Shown here: piece by piece, positions 21,404-33,500 of the stretch
Layout of the letters: the number at the start of each line of letters is the position of its first letter
Position numbering within the stretch: position 1 is the stretch's first letter
Assembly (NCBI GenBank): GCA_002682825.1
Contig: NOKP01000001.1
Span: 3,475,296-3,539,295, forward strand
Reading direction: 5' to 3'
Source: Neonectria sp. B-13
Taxonomy: Eukaryota; Ascomycota; Sordariomycetes; Hypocreales; Nectriaceae
DNA length: 64,000 bases
Notes under the pieces: generated by a model
What the model saw: only the letters and a program-made list of their open reading frames with translations
Database searches by the model: none
What the model was told of the DNA's origin: nothing
Program-made: the position numbers and the translations under genes

Positions 21404-21931
21404 ATGGCCTCGACCGGAGTGAACGTGCGTGTTATCCCCCCCGATTGCCCGCTCGACCGTGGCCCAACCTCGAGCATCCCAACCTCGATTATCCCAACCA
21501 TCGAGCAAAGTGGCGCAATCAATCGCAGCGGATCTGGACCAGGAGGCTAATTGGATGATGTGCAGGTTCTACGGTGGTCTGCCCTCGGACTGGGCGTCTT
21601 TTACGGTTTCACCCACCAGCGGAAGATCACCAGCACCCAAAAAGCCCAACATGCCAAGCACGAGTATGAGCAAAAGGAGAAGTTGATTCAAGCGGCAAAG
21701 GCGGAGTTCGCCAGGAAGCACAACCCTGCCCCCGCATCGGCGAACGATGGTATGTTAGCCGGATCTTTGGGTAATTGATTGCGTTGCAATCAATTCCCGC
21801 CTTCAGCCTCCCGGGAGCAATGCTCCAGAGGATAACCCGGACTAACCAGCGACGCAGTCATCACCGACCCTGCCCACCCCAACTTCGACCTCGAGAAGCT
21901 GCTGCTGAAGGTTGCTAATGAGAACCCGTAA
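21404..21931 (+). CDS. TIM11: Mitochondrial F1Fo-ATP synthase subunit e, 92 aa, 3 exons
   Basis: Exons 21404-21424, 21566-21749 and 21858-21931. Introns are 141 and 108 bases (GTGCGT...CAG with GCTAAT as possible branch, and GTATGT...CTAAC...CAG); phases fit and give 93 codons with stop. The first exon codes only MASTGVN, so exon 2 must be joined to see the protein. Residues 8-24 form the single membrane helix, VLRWSALGLGVFYGFTH, with the GxxxG motif (GVFYG) used for ATP synthase dimer contacts. A charged coiled segment (KAQHAKHEYEQKEKLIQ) and a short C-terminal tail follow. Subunit e sits in the inner membrane at the dimer interface and helps shape cristae. The length is typical. Confidence 0.92.
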
Positions 21932-22767
21932 ATCTGGGTCTGGACGACGAATGTAATTCACTGACAAGGAGGAGGAGGACACTGGGAGGACATTGCAACG
22001 GCGAGAATATCAGCCAACCGTGGGGAGCCCAAGTCCTGCCGAGGCATAATCCGAGTTTCGACCAAGACTCGGTGTATGATTGAGGATACACGTGGCGGCA
22101 CTGCATAGAGGTTTCCTAGGTCCCTGTTTTACAATGAGTGAGCAGGTGTACAATACACAAAATTAGATGACAATTCGCCAATGGGACCGCGTGTGTCTTG
22201 TTTTTATGAGATTCCTCAGTATATTGATTTAACTGACAATGACTGTTATAATTGATGGCCTACCTCTGACGTATCGGCATCTACGGGACGCGCCCTTCTC
22301 GGTAATGAATGCAAAGGCTGGGCAACAGCGCTTGCCGTCATGCTTGAGTGACATTGAATGATAAGCGAAGACAGTAACCTTGAAGTCGCTGGAAATTCTG
22401 CTGAAGTTATTGAACTGCACATGTTTAGCTCTAACAAGCTCAATTGCACAAGGTTGAGAGGTCCTTGCGAAAGGCCCTTCCCATGGCTCGGGTTGACGTA
22501 AATGGTATCCGGGGAGTGAATTAACTGACGGCCATTGGATGCCGTGCTTCATGATGAGGCAGCCGGAAAAACCCCGGTCCCCGCCGCGCGTGTGAGCTTC
22601 GTGTCAAGGTACGTACCCCGGTATCCACCTCCCCTGCGCCATCCGTTGATTGGCGCAGGTAAGCTCCAAGCTGTCCTCTCGTCTTCGTCTTGGAGGTGAC
22701 AACTGGGTTTCGGCTTCGACAAGTTGCATCAACTCGAGCGCAACCATCGTCGACATTCCTGGCCATC
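21932..22767. other. Intergenic region upstream of STT3
   Basis: 3' flank of subunit e and promoter of STT3. No gene supported; short minus-strand frames look like chance. It contains the hairpin with CCAAT box at 22634-22658. Confidence 0.6.
22634..22658. promoter_or_regulatory. Perfect 8-bp inverted repeat with CCAAT box
   Basis: CTGCGCCA and TGGCGCAG flank a 9-base spacer, 110 bases before the STT3 start codon. GATTGGCG inside it is a reverse CCAAT box, the site class of the fungal Hap/CBC complex. Confidence 0.45.
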
Positions 22768-25266
22768 ATGACGGCCATATCCCAGGATCTCCTTTCGGGG
22801 GCGACGGCAACTAAAGCGAGAACATTGTTGCGAGTTATCATTCTTCTCTTCATTGCTGGTGCAGCTATTTCCAGCCGTCTCTTCTCCGTCATTCGTAAGT
22901 GTTCCAGACAAGCTTTCTCGCCTTGGTCGGGAGCAGCCTCCCCGTTGACGACAATGCATCGAGTCTCTTGCTAACGCACTCCCTACAGGTTTCGAGAGTA
23001 TTATTCACGAGTGTCAGTCAACCCTATCGACTCTTCGACTCCTTTCCAGTGACGTGCTGACCAGGCCATAGTCGACCCGTGGTTCAACTTCCGAGCGACG
23101 AAATACCTTGTTGCCAATGGATTCTACAAGTTTTGGGATTGGTTTGATGATCGAACATGGCATCCTCTCGGTCGGGTTACCGGAGGCACCCTCTATCCTG
23201 GCCTGATGGTCACCAGCGGCGCCATCTACCATGCTCTCCGAGCCCTCACCATCCCCGTCGACATCAGAAACATCTGTGTCCTTCTCGCGCCCGCCTTCTC
23301 GGGCCTCACGGCATACGCGACGTATCTGTTGACTAATGAGATGACCACCTCGCCCTCCGCTGGTCTCCTTGCTGCCATCTTCATGGGTATTGCGCCCGGC
23401 TACATCTCGCGATCCGTCGCCGGTAGCTACGACAACGAAGCCATTGCCATCTTCCTTCTTGTCTTCACCTTCTTCCTCTGGATCAAAGCCCTCAAGCTCG
23501 GTTCCATGCTCTGGGGTGCGCTGTGCGCCCTCTTCTACGGCTACATGGTAGCTTCGTGGGGTGGCTATGCCTTCATCACCTGCTTGCTGCCCATGCACGC
23601 CTTCGTCCTTATCTGCATGGGTCGATACAGCACTCGACTCTATGTCAGCTACACGACGTGGTATGCTCTCGGCACGCTGGCCAGCATGCAGATTCCTTTC
23701 GTTGGTTTCCTTCCTGTCAAGACTAGCGAGCATATGCCTGCTCTGGGTATGACCAATGTGACCCTGCACTTGTTTCATTTCTAACATTTTGAACAGGCAT
23801 TTTCGGCTTCCTCCAGCTCATTGGTTTTATTCAATTCGTGCGATCCGCAATCTCTGGACGCCAGTTCCAGACTTTCCTCGTTACTCTCTTAGTGGCGACT
23901 TTTGGCCTTGGTATCGCAGGTCTGGTTGGCCTCACTTCCCTGGGATACATTGCTCCCTGGAACGGCCGATTCTACTCTCTCTGGGACACCAGCTACGCTA
24001 AGATCCACATTCCCATTATTGCCTCCGTCTCTGAGCACCAGCCGACCGCCTGGCCATCGTTCTTCTTTGATCTCAACTTCCTTATCTGGCTTTTCCCCGC
24101 TGGTGTGTATCTGTGCTTCCAGAACCTACGAGACGAGCATGTCTTCATTGTGGTCTACGCTATGTTCGGAAGCTACTTCGCCGGTGTCATGGTCCGTCTC
24201 ATGCTTACCTTGACTCCCGTGGTCTGTGTTGCTGCCGCCATGGCCGTGTCGCAAATCCTCGACACGTACCTGGCCCTGAACCAGCCCAAGTCTGAGGACA
24301 ACCAAACTGAGAGCACTGACGGATCGTCTAAGAAGTCGAAGGGTGGCCTTAGAGCTACGGAGAAGCCCAACGTTGGCATTTACAACACCCTCTCCAAGGT
24401 CGTCATTACTGGTGCCATGACCATTTACCTGCTCATGTTTGTCACTCACTGCACCTGGGTTACCTCCAACGCCTACTCATCGCCTTCCGTGGTGTTGGCT
24501 AGCCGAATGCCCGATGGCAGCCAGCACATTATCGATGACTACCGTGAGGCCTACCAATGGCTCCGCCAGAACACCAAGGAAGATGCCAAGATCATGTCGT
24601 GGTGGGATTACGGCTACCAGATTGGTGGTATGGCCGACAGGCCCACATTGGTCGACAACAACACCTGGAACAACACTCATATCGCGACTGTCGGCAAGGC
24701 CATGAGCTCCCGTGAGGAAGTCAGCTATCCTATAATGCGACAGCACGAAGTCGACTACGTTTTGGTCGTCTTTGGTGGTCTCCTTGGCTACTCGGGAGAC
24801 GACATCAACAAGTTCCTCTGGATGGTCCGTATTGCTGAAGGTATCTGGCCCGACGAGATCAAGGAACGTGATTTCTTCACTGCTCGTGGCGAGTACAAGG
24901 TCGATCACGATGCTACCGAGACTATGAAGAACAGCTTGATGTAAGTTTTGGCTTGGTAACCTCGATAATGTTCAGATGCTAATGGTCCGCTATAGGTACA
25001 AAATGTCGTACTATAACTACAACACCCTCTTTCCCTCGGGTCAGGCCGTTGATCGAGTGCGCGGCGTCCGTATGCCCGACGTGGGTCCCGTTCTCAACAC
25101 TGTTGAGGAGGCCTTCACCAGCGAGAACTGGATCATCCGTATCTACAAGGTCAAGGATCTTGACAACGTTGGCCGTGAACACGGTGCTGCCGCTGCGTTT
25201 GAGCGGGGCCAGAAGAAGAAGAAGACTCAGAAGAAGAGGGGTGCTCGAGTCCTTCGGGTTGATTAG
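22768..25266 (+). CDS. STT3: Oligosaccharyltransferase catalytic subunit STT3, 746 aa, 5 exons
   Basis: Exons 22768-22894, 22989-23012 (24 bases), 23072-23746, 23797-24940 and 24996-25266. All junctions have GT/AG signals and keep phase. STT3 is the ER membrane enzyme that transfers the dolichol-linked glycan to Asn in N-x-S/T sequons. Visible features: a first membrane helix LLRVIILLFIAGAAI, then FESIIHEFDPWFNFRATKYL carrying the first luminal-loop Asp motif, SRSVAGSYDNEAIAIFLLVF with the second acidic motif, about a dozen membrane helices, SVSEHQPTAW (the SVSE/TIXE-type loop motif), and the sequon-binding WWDYG at residues 544-548. The latter is followed by DNNTWNNTH, itself a family glycosylation site. 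The Lys-rich C-terminus (QKKKKTQKKRG) is cytosolic-type. The length is close to the yeast protein. Confidence 0.97.
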
Positions 25267-26364
25267 ACTCTGATACCGATAGGGAGGGCATCGGACGGAA
25301 ATAAACTGGGCCGAAATGGTTCGCATGTAGACAAAAGCGCATTTGCAATGTATACCACTGTATGATTTGATCTGAAAAACAGACTGGGTCCTTGAGACTG
25401 TTTGCACATGTGTTCGATGCCTCCTAGTGGGAGTTGGTGGTGTTCGGTGATTGGTCAATGTGGGTTCCTGACCGAACGGAGGAGACGTTATCAACGGTTG
25501 ACCGATGAGTTGTTGGGTGCGATGCGAGTCCGTTTGCGATTGCGGTATGAAAGACGAGGAGATAAACGATGCAAACAACAGCGACTTGTGACAATAAAAC
25601 ATACGAGACTTTCAGCTTCTGGCTCTGGATCTTTCCTTTCTTTCCTCTCTTTACATCTCTTTACATATCTTTACCGTTCCAATACCGAGTTCCAACATAC
25701 AAGTATCTGCACTTACTCTGAATCCTCTAGGAGGAAACCGAAGAAGCCATCACCCCAGGGAGGGTATCCCGAGAAAGAACCGAGAAAATACAGTCGAACA
25801 CTGAGTCTTGTTTGTGGAGTGAGAGGTAAGCCACCCTGACTGACGGACACGGATGGCTGCCTTGCTGTGGGTTTACAGTGACTGACATGATGCAACTTGG
25901 CCATAGGCTTCGGCAGCACGGAGTGGCTTTGCCTAACAGGCCTCGCAGCCTTCTGCTGTGTCTGTTAGTAGGTATTAGGCCTCTGCCCTGAAGAAAACTG
26001 CCCTTCGGGCGGTTACATGTTTTCGAGTGGCTGCCAGCTGGCAACGACTGCCACAGAGAGAAGTTTCGGACCACACAGGTTGAAGCGACTTGTCTGATCT
26101 CGGAAGCGCGAAACGCGTGCATGCTTAAGTCATTTTCGTCTTACTTGTCTTCTTGCCTGGGAACTCTCTCCTTTCATATACCTCAACCCCGTCACTCCTT
26201 CACGCCCTCGCCCTCGCCCCGTCTCCTCTTCCCTCGTTTCTCCTCCCCCGTCACTCGTTCCAATAACACCTAATTTCTCTCATCTTCTGCTTTGATGCCG
26301 GCAGGCTACTGCGAAGACAAGTACCACCAACAATCCATCGTGCTGCACTTCTTGCTCCAGCACA
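25267..26364. other. Intergenic region with T/C-rich leader
   Basis: No gene supported. CTCTTTACAT-type short repeats occur at about 25650-25680. The last ~150 bases are strongly pyrimidine-rich and lead to the ATG at 26365. Confidence 0.6.
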
Positions 26365-29300
26365 ATGGGTCGTGGTAGGAAGGGTTTTCGTAGGAGTCGA
26401 TCGCGCACTCCTGGCCTTGATCTTCTTGGTGCGGCGTTTGGACTGCCGCTCTTTCGCAAAGCACAGCATGCTCAGAAGAGAGCCCCGCAGATCACGATTG
26501 AATATGACTCGGACTCTGAAGATGCGTCTTCTGTCGAAGAATCCGTCACCGAGCAGTCGATCTCCTCTGTCGACGACGACGACGCCATTTCCGAGGCTCA
26601 GTCGTATGTCTCTGCTCCTCGAGCAAGGACTACTCGAACAAGGACCTCTCGGTCAAGGACTCCTTCGACCGCGAGACCACATCGACGAAGAAGGCCCTCG
26701 GTAGCCTCGACTTCACGCAGAAGCTCCCGTCGGCGTCATCGTCGTCCAACTTCACGACGACGATCATCGACTCCCGTTGCACCAACCCCGCCCGCTGCTT
26801 CTTTTGTACCATCATCGGCCACTTATCCACCGCACATGCCTGTTCATTTGTCTTCGAGACCATTCTGTATGACCCAACCAACTTCGTCTTTTTCCGAATC
26901 TGCTTTACGTCAACCTTTTGCAACTTTTCCAGTTCCAGTTCAACCGCAACAACAACCAGTGTATTACCAACCGCAATTTGCTTTAGTGCCAACTCCGGCA
27001 TCTGCCCAGATCCCTCAGTATGTGGCGACTTCGCTTGCCCAACCTGTTTTTGGATGTCCTCAACCCGCGCCCCGGCAGCCGACCATGGAACCCGAAAACC
27101 AGACTCCTAGTCGTGGTTCGACGGGCTGGGCTGAAGACTCCGGGCCTTTTGCCCAAGAATTGGACCGCCTCCAGAGTGCGATTGATCAGAAGATGACAGC
27201 CCTTGCCCAGCAGCCGCAGAATCAAGCCTTGCGCGCCGACTTGCGGAAGCTTCAGGACCAACTCAACGCAACGTTGAACGCAGCAATAGCAACGAAGAAA
27301 GCTTCGAAAGAGATGAGACAGCCAGAAAATACACCAAAGATGAGCTCGAAACCCGAAGTCGGCCAGGCAAAGCCCAATGACGCTGTCGGTGACACTCCTG
27401 TTCAGGAAACACAACACAACCGAGCAGATAGAAACGAGCCTTCAACCAAGCAAGGTACCGGAAGGGAACGCGACGAGAAGTTAATGGGACAACGGGATGA
27501 GAGCCTGGAACGCGTACCGCATCGGCACATTTGCTCTGGGTGTGGGTGCGTCCGGTCAGCAACATTCCACGAGAAGCACCCCCTTATTTCCCAAGGAAAG
27601 CCAATCATCAATTTCTGCGAGGTTTGCCTTCGCAGGAAAATCGACAGAGGCGTTGTGGGAGAACACCACTTCTGCTTCGGCTGCGGTCGAGGGAGATCCA
27701 AAACGTTCCAGGACCAGCACCCGACTCTCCCAGGTGACCCCATCATCCCAAACTACTGTGCGCCGTGTTTGAAAGATATGAGAGCCGATGAAGGAATTGC
27801 CGAGGATTCTGTGCTCGGCCTGGTAAGTACTACACATGTGGCTTTGAATCACTTCTGACATTCTGCAGAACTCGGAAACCGACACCAAGCAGAAGATAAC
27901 GAAGAGCCGCATGCCGGTTGTGGAGGAAGAAGACTGTGACTCACTTCGGGCTCACCTTCATTCTAACCCTCGTGGTGAGAGAGGCCGAGGCAAAGGCAAA
28001 CGACGGGAGACTTCCTCTACCGAAGAAGAATCTCAAAGTGACTTTTCGGAAGATGAGAGTACTGACCCCAGAGAGCATCGGCCACGCAACCGGGCCCATC
28101 ATCGTCGCCCGGAGCCCCTGAATCTCAACGTTCCCAAGCGCACCACGTCAAGCCCTGCTGTCGATTCGCCAGAGTTATCTTACTGCCGGACCCGGAACAT
28201 TGGGTCATCTGGGCGACGCGCAGAACGAAAATCCTCGGGTCAATTCGACGAAGACCATTGCAGATGTTCCGCGAAAACAGAAGCGTCCCGAGAATACCAG
28301 GCTCCGCACGTCGAAGAAGCGACATCTGCTCCCCGATCTCGACGAGGCACACCTGGCCCTGCTGTGCCCTCCGCAAACAGTTCCCGGAAAGGAGAGGCGT
28401 CAAATGTCGCTAACAAACACAGGGATGACGGCTTGGCTGCTAACGAGAGACCTCGCTCTTCGGCAAGCTCTAAACAGGCGAAGTGCAACTGCGCGGACCA
28501 CGAACCTGCAGGACAAGGGGAGAAGAATGTGGAGTCGGACTTGTCGGCTGATTCTCGAAAAAGCTCTCTGAAGTCGTCCTCATCCGGAGGAAGCAAGACT
28601 GTCAGATTCAAGCAGTCCGTGGATATTCGAACCCCATTATCGCCGGTCCTCAAACACGAGCCCTCCTCCCTCGACAATCGCCATATGGACACGGAAGGAG
28701 ACGATGGCGCCGGGCCCTCTCAACCTAGGAGCTCGCCACTGCTTCCCCATCATGAGATCCCTCCATCCGCGAACTTTCGTGATCAAAAGTGTCCTGGGAG
28801 TCACCACCTTGATCCTGACTCTGGCAGATCCACAAGCAACCGCCCAGAAACCTACCGGAGCCCCTTCATGCGACCTAGCAGCGTGCCGCGCAGCACTCCT
28901 TCTCCAGGCTTCTCGCAAGGGGCATTCGGCAAGAGTTTCGGCTCTGCAACCCGCGAATGGGAGGGTTTCAGCAGTTATGAGGACTCGTCCAACGGGTTCG
29001 GCGCATCGTTTGGAAACTCATCTGCGAGGATGAATGGCTTCACCGGCAAGTCACCTCGTGGCTCATGCGGCGCTGATTTTACAGAAACGCCAAAGTCCCA
29101 GGCTTCGTTTCGCACATCCGGCTTCGGGTCCTTCTTTAACAAAAATGGCAAAGGCAAAGGGCCCGGCGGCGACAGGAGACCTGGTCATTCCCCACCTATG
29201 GCTTCAAGTCCAGATTCCTACGGCTTCCAGGAGACTGCCAGAGACCATTAGGAAGGGTTTGGCCATCAATTTTCCCCAGACCGCGAGGGATCGTCCTCTC

Positions 29301-29864
29301 CCGACGAGCACAGTTTCTACTCGAAACCGCCCTACTCTGGCATTTACACCGCGTTCACTGATCCGGAATATTACTACTTTGGCGAAGACGAGTCCTACTT
29401 CCAGAGCGATGGCTATGCCCAGGACAACCCATACTACACACCCCGTCAGCGATACGGTGCTGGGCACTTCTCCGAACGGGGGTATGGTCAGGCGGGGGAG
29501 CGAGCAACACCATTTTGGGGATCGCGACGAGCCAGAAAGAACTGGCCAAGACCAGACGATCCGATTCCGGAGCCCATTATTGAAGAGGTCAGCTCTGTCG
29601 GACCACCATCTCCCGCACGAAGTATTAAGTTGATTGGTACGTAACTCTGCGCGACACCTCTGAGGAGTCCGGCTCTTTATACTGACCATGCGATGCGCAG
29701 AATACAACGTTCTTACAGACTCATCGTCTGGGAGCGCAATCAGCGACGACACGGAGATTGAAGAAGTCACCTCAGACGATGACCTGGACGAGAGCATCAT
29801 CACAAAGCGAAAACCGCTTCTGCTCAAATCAGCTGCTGACTTCGAGAAGGAACAAGGTCTTTGA
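26365..29864 (+). CDS. Large disordered protein with duplicated Cys4 motif; in-frame TAG at codon 947
   Basis: Not recognised. Exons 26365-27822, 27869-29636 and 29701-29864 join in phase (46- and 64-base introns, GTAAGT...CTGAC...CAG and GTACGT...CTGAC...CAG), giving 1130 codons. Translation would stop at TAG 29249-29251 (codon 947) although the frame continues open for 183 codons to a TGA. The N-terminus is Arg/Ser-rich (MGRGRKGFRRSRSRTPG), then acidic Ser-rich, Arg-rich and Pro/Gln-rich. Residues 390-421 and 437-468 hold two copies of a C-x2-C-x24-C-x2-C motif with shared CGxxRSxxF and IxxxCxxCL positions. The part between about residues 487 and 940 is low-complexity and charged; the part after the TAG is Tyr/acidic-rich (DPEYYYFGEDESYFQSDGY). 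Zinc binding is inferred. Alternatives to a true stop are readthrough, a sequence error, or a 72-base intron at 29208-29279 with a poor donor (GTCCAG). Confidence 0.75.
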
Positions 29865-30511
29865 ACTTGTGCTATACGTTGAGCGACATGTGTTACGATT
29901 CCTTAGGCTTGAAGAGTGTCGGATGGATAGCATAGCATAACCGCTGGATGGGAAACCGTATTGTTTCCTTAGGGGGAGGCGATGCACTCATAGGCATAGG
30001 ATTCATGCCTCATCATTGTATTATGTTACTTTGGGTTGTAATTTTAACCAACTTAGCTTCAACGTTGGCATCATCGTCATCATTATGCTTGCAGGTGAAT
30101 GAATGAAGGAGTCCATGGAGCTCCCATCTATCATCACCACTCTCCGAGAAAGCACACGAAGAACCGGATATCTACTCATATTTGTTGATATCCTTACTAT
30201 ATTTGCCCTTTTCCTTTGCCATACACACCGCCCAATATTCTGCGCCCTGTAAGAGGAAAGGGTCAACCCGTGCATGATGACATCTAGATGACTTCGCACC
30301 GCCTCGAGCCACATAAAAAAGCAAACATCCGTCCATCTTCCCTCCACGTCGTCGATCCCGGCCGAGCCATCCCATCTTCGTCCAAAATGCAAGCGTAACA
30401 CCCGCTAATAACCGTGCTCTATTCCCCTCCAAAATCCTGGACATCGTTGATTGTCTCGTTGTCCCACTCGTCCCGAAAACACCCAAAATAAAAGCCAAAT
30501 AAGCGATCCGC
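29865..30511. other. Intergenic region between convergent genes
   Basis: 3' flanks of the Cys4-motif gene (plus) and the RAD53-type kinase gene (minus). AT-richer; no gene, repeat or RNA recognised. Confidence 0.6.
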
Positions 30512-33500
30512 CTAGGGGACGGCGAACCCTGCTTCCTTGTCGGGGCTCATGCGTGACAGCTGCGTCGTGAGCGTGCGGCCAACGTATGACGTTGGGGGTG
30601 CGCTGGCTGGCGAACCCCTTCGCGAAGGTTGAATCTGTCTCGAGAGCAAGTAGTTTACGGCCTCTAGTCTCTTGGCCTCAAACACCCGACTCCTCTCGCG
30701 CTCTCTCTCAACAAAGCGCTTCCGAACTTGATACTCTATGGCAACCCCATCATATTTCTTTTGCTTCTCGGCAACCTCTTTAATCCGTTTCTCCGTCTTC
30801 TGGCAAGCCGCGTCGAGTTTCTGGGCCAGGGCCGGTGGTGCCACTTGAAATACTTTATCATCGCCGCGGGAATGAGATGACGCACCCCAGAAGCATCGGA
30901 AGGTAAGTTTTGTCTGGTTTCGGGGCTCAGGGGTTCCCCAGATGAGCAGGGAGTCCCCGTTATACACACGCGTCCAGTAACGGGCGGGGCCTCCGTTCTT
31001 CTTCGACTCGGAGGAAGGCAGGACGTAGTCATTGATACGAATGCCCAACGTGGCCTTCGTAGATATGTAGAAGCCGTACGAGTTTGGATCATCCGTACAG
31101 TCTCCGTGCCAAGGAGGAGGCACTTTGGACGGATCCTTGGCAGGGTCGTATGTGTCGTCATCCCTCCACAACAACAGCTTGAAGGCGTATTTGGGGACCC
31201 GCGACTCAGTCCTTGGCTCGAACACTTCCGTGTTTTCCGGACCTCGACCAAACGAAACGAGCGAGTCGGTAACTGGGAACGATATTTCCTCAATAGACGA
31301 ATCAGGGTGGGACTCGAACATGCCGACTGCTCGCTTGTTGTGAATGTCGGCCTGGATCGGGACAACGATATGCGCGTTCGGAGCCAGGGTGTCTGGAATT
31401 TGATCGTATTCAACCGGGGCGGCAGTAGGAGGAAATTCCGTGGGGTCGTCGATGTTATGTTCATCAAGTTTCGAAGGCTCCCGGGACAAGCGAGCTAGCC
31501 CGTCTCGCGATTGTCCCTTGGGGAGAGGAGGGAAGTATTTGAAAGCCAAATCCCAAAGAGGAGACCTCCCAGGGAAGAATTCCTCGTTTCTATCACGAGC
31601 AGCCTGCGAGAAGGCATCGTGCTGAAGCTGTGTCATCTCGGGGTAGTCGAGATGCCAGGTGCTGCGGTCTTGTTGCCAAAACATGGACTTGTCGTATGGG
31701 CCATCGATTACCCGAGTTCCTTGTTTCCTGATCTGGGGTATGCGGGCCAGCAGCTTGTATTCCTCAATTAATTCATTAGCTAGGCAGTCCATATTGCCCT
31801 CCGACTTGAGTCTCTTCATATTCGGCTTCCCGGGAGGTGTGTTTTCATCATATTCGTCACTCGTATCAAGCGAGCGGGGCCTTCGCTTGCTGGTGTTGAA
31901 GTCCGCGGACTGCATCGAATAGGTGGATGGGCCAAGGTTCTGAACAACGGACTCGTTCCCACCGAGGCTTTGAGAGGCAACGTCCTCGACCAAGCTTTGA
32001 AGCTGATCCGCTGACTGGTTTTGGGCGATGGATATGGTGGTTTGACGAGAGATTGCTCGTCTACCCTTAGGCGTAGCTGAATCGTCAGACTGATAGGCTT
32101 CATCCACATCATCGCCCAGGATCTCCGTTTCTCCCATGCTTGGGTTACTGGTCTGAAGGTTGAGGAAGTCTTCTGGGATCACCCCAGAGCTGCCAATAGC
32201 AGACACGCCTACCTCTCCAAAAAGTCGGGGCGGCTGGGTTTGCTGTCCAAAGCTGTTATCCTTTTCGGAATCTTCGCCCATTGAGTCGCTCACTCTGTCT
32301 TCTTCATAGTGATGTGGTTGAAACTGAGAGAAGTTGCCAACCATGTCTTCGTCATCGGTGATCTCGTCAAAAGACTGCGATGCCTCAATTGTCGAGCCTT
32401 GTGGGTCTAGCCAGGGGTGGCCATTTAGTTCAGGCACCGTGGCGCGGTTTTCAGGTCGCCTTTGAAGCATCCTGCACAGAAAATCGATGGCCTTCTCGGA
32501 AACTCCATATCTCTGGAGAGGTGTGATGTTGAGACGAGACGTCATGATTTTGTGTAGCAACTCAGAGTAGCTGATCCCGCTCTTGACAGGATATGGCGGG
32601 GATCCCGTCATGGTGTAGAACAGAACGCCGCCAAGAGACCATATGTCAACGGCGTGATTATACCTTTGCCCGGGCATGCGCCGGACCTTCTTGCCGCGGC
32701 TTCGGACTCCATCATCATCGTACTCGGCATATTCGGTGTATACTTCGGGTGCGCAGTAGAGAAGCGTTCCACAAAATGTTCTCAGGAAAGTCTGCTCGCT
32801 GTCGACCATTTTTGAGAGGCCGAAATCGGTGAGCTTAATGTCGATGGGATCGAGAGAGTTGATTAGGATGTTGTCTGGCTTGACGTCCCGGTGGGTGATG
32901 TTAAGGGTATGGAGATATCCCAGCGCGCCCAGAAGCTGTTGAGACATGACCCGTACGACCTCCTCACTCAGTACCCCCTGATCCAAGATGAACTTGCCCA
33001 AATCACCGCCGGGGATATACTCCATTATAATGATTAGGAGTCTATCATCCCATTCGAAGTGCTCGATGTAGCGCACAACATTCGGCTATAATTCACCAGT
33101 TAATCCTGAAGCAGATGGGTTGGGTGTGGCCGGACTTACATGTTCCACTCGCTGCATGATTTTCATCTCATTCTCTACCTTCTGGTCCAATACACCGTTC
33201 TTGATGAACCTCCGCTTCTCGAGTTCCTTGGCAGCATATGGCCGTCCATTATACTTCGAGGTGACCTTGTGTACTACCGCGAAAGCTCCCTTGCCGATCA
33301 TGCCAGTCCTGTTGTACTTTCCAGAGCCGGTCCACTCCCGACAGAGAGTCTGTGGTGTCTCCCTCCTCTTTGACGGGGAACGAGTCTGGGCGCGTGTCGT
33401 TTCATTGGACTCGGCCCTCCTGAGGGGTGCTTGTGCGGGGGGCTTAAATAGGTCGACATGGCCCCCAGGACCAGCAGTTATGGTCTCGTTCTGACGCTTC

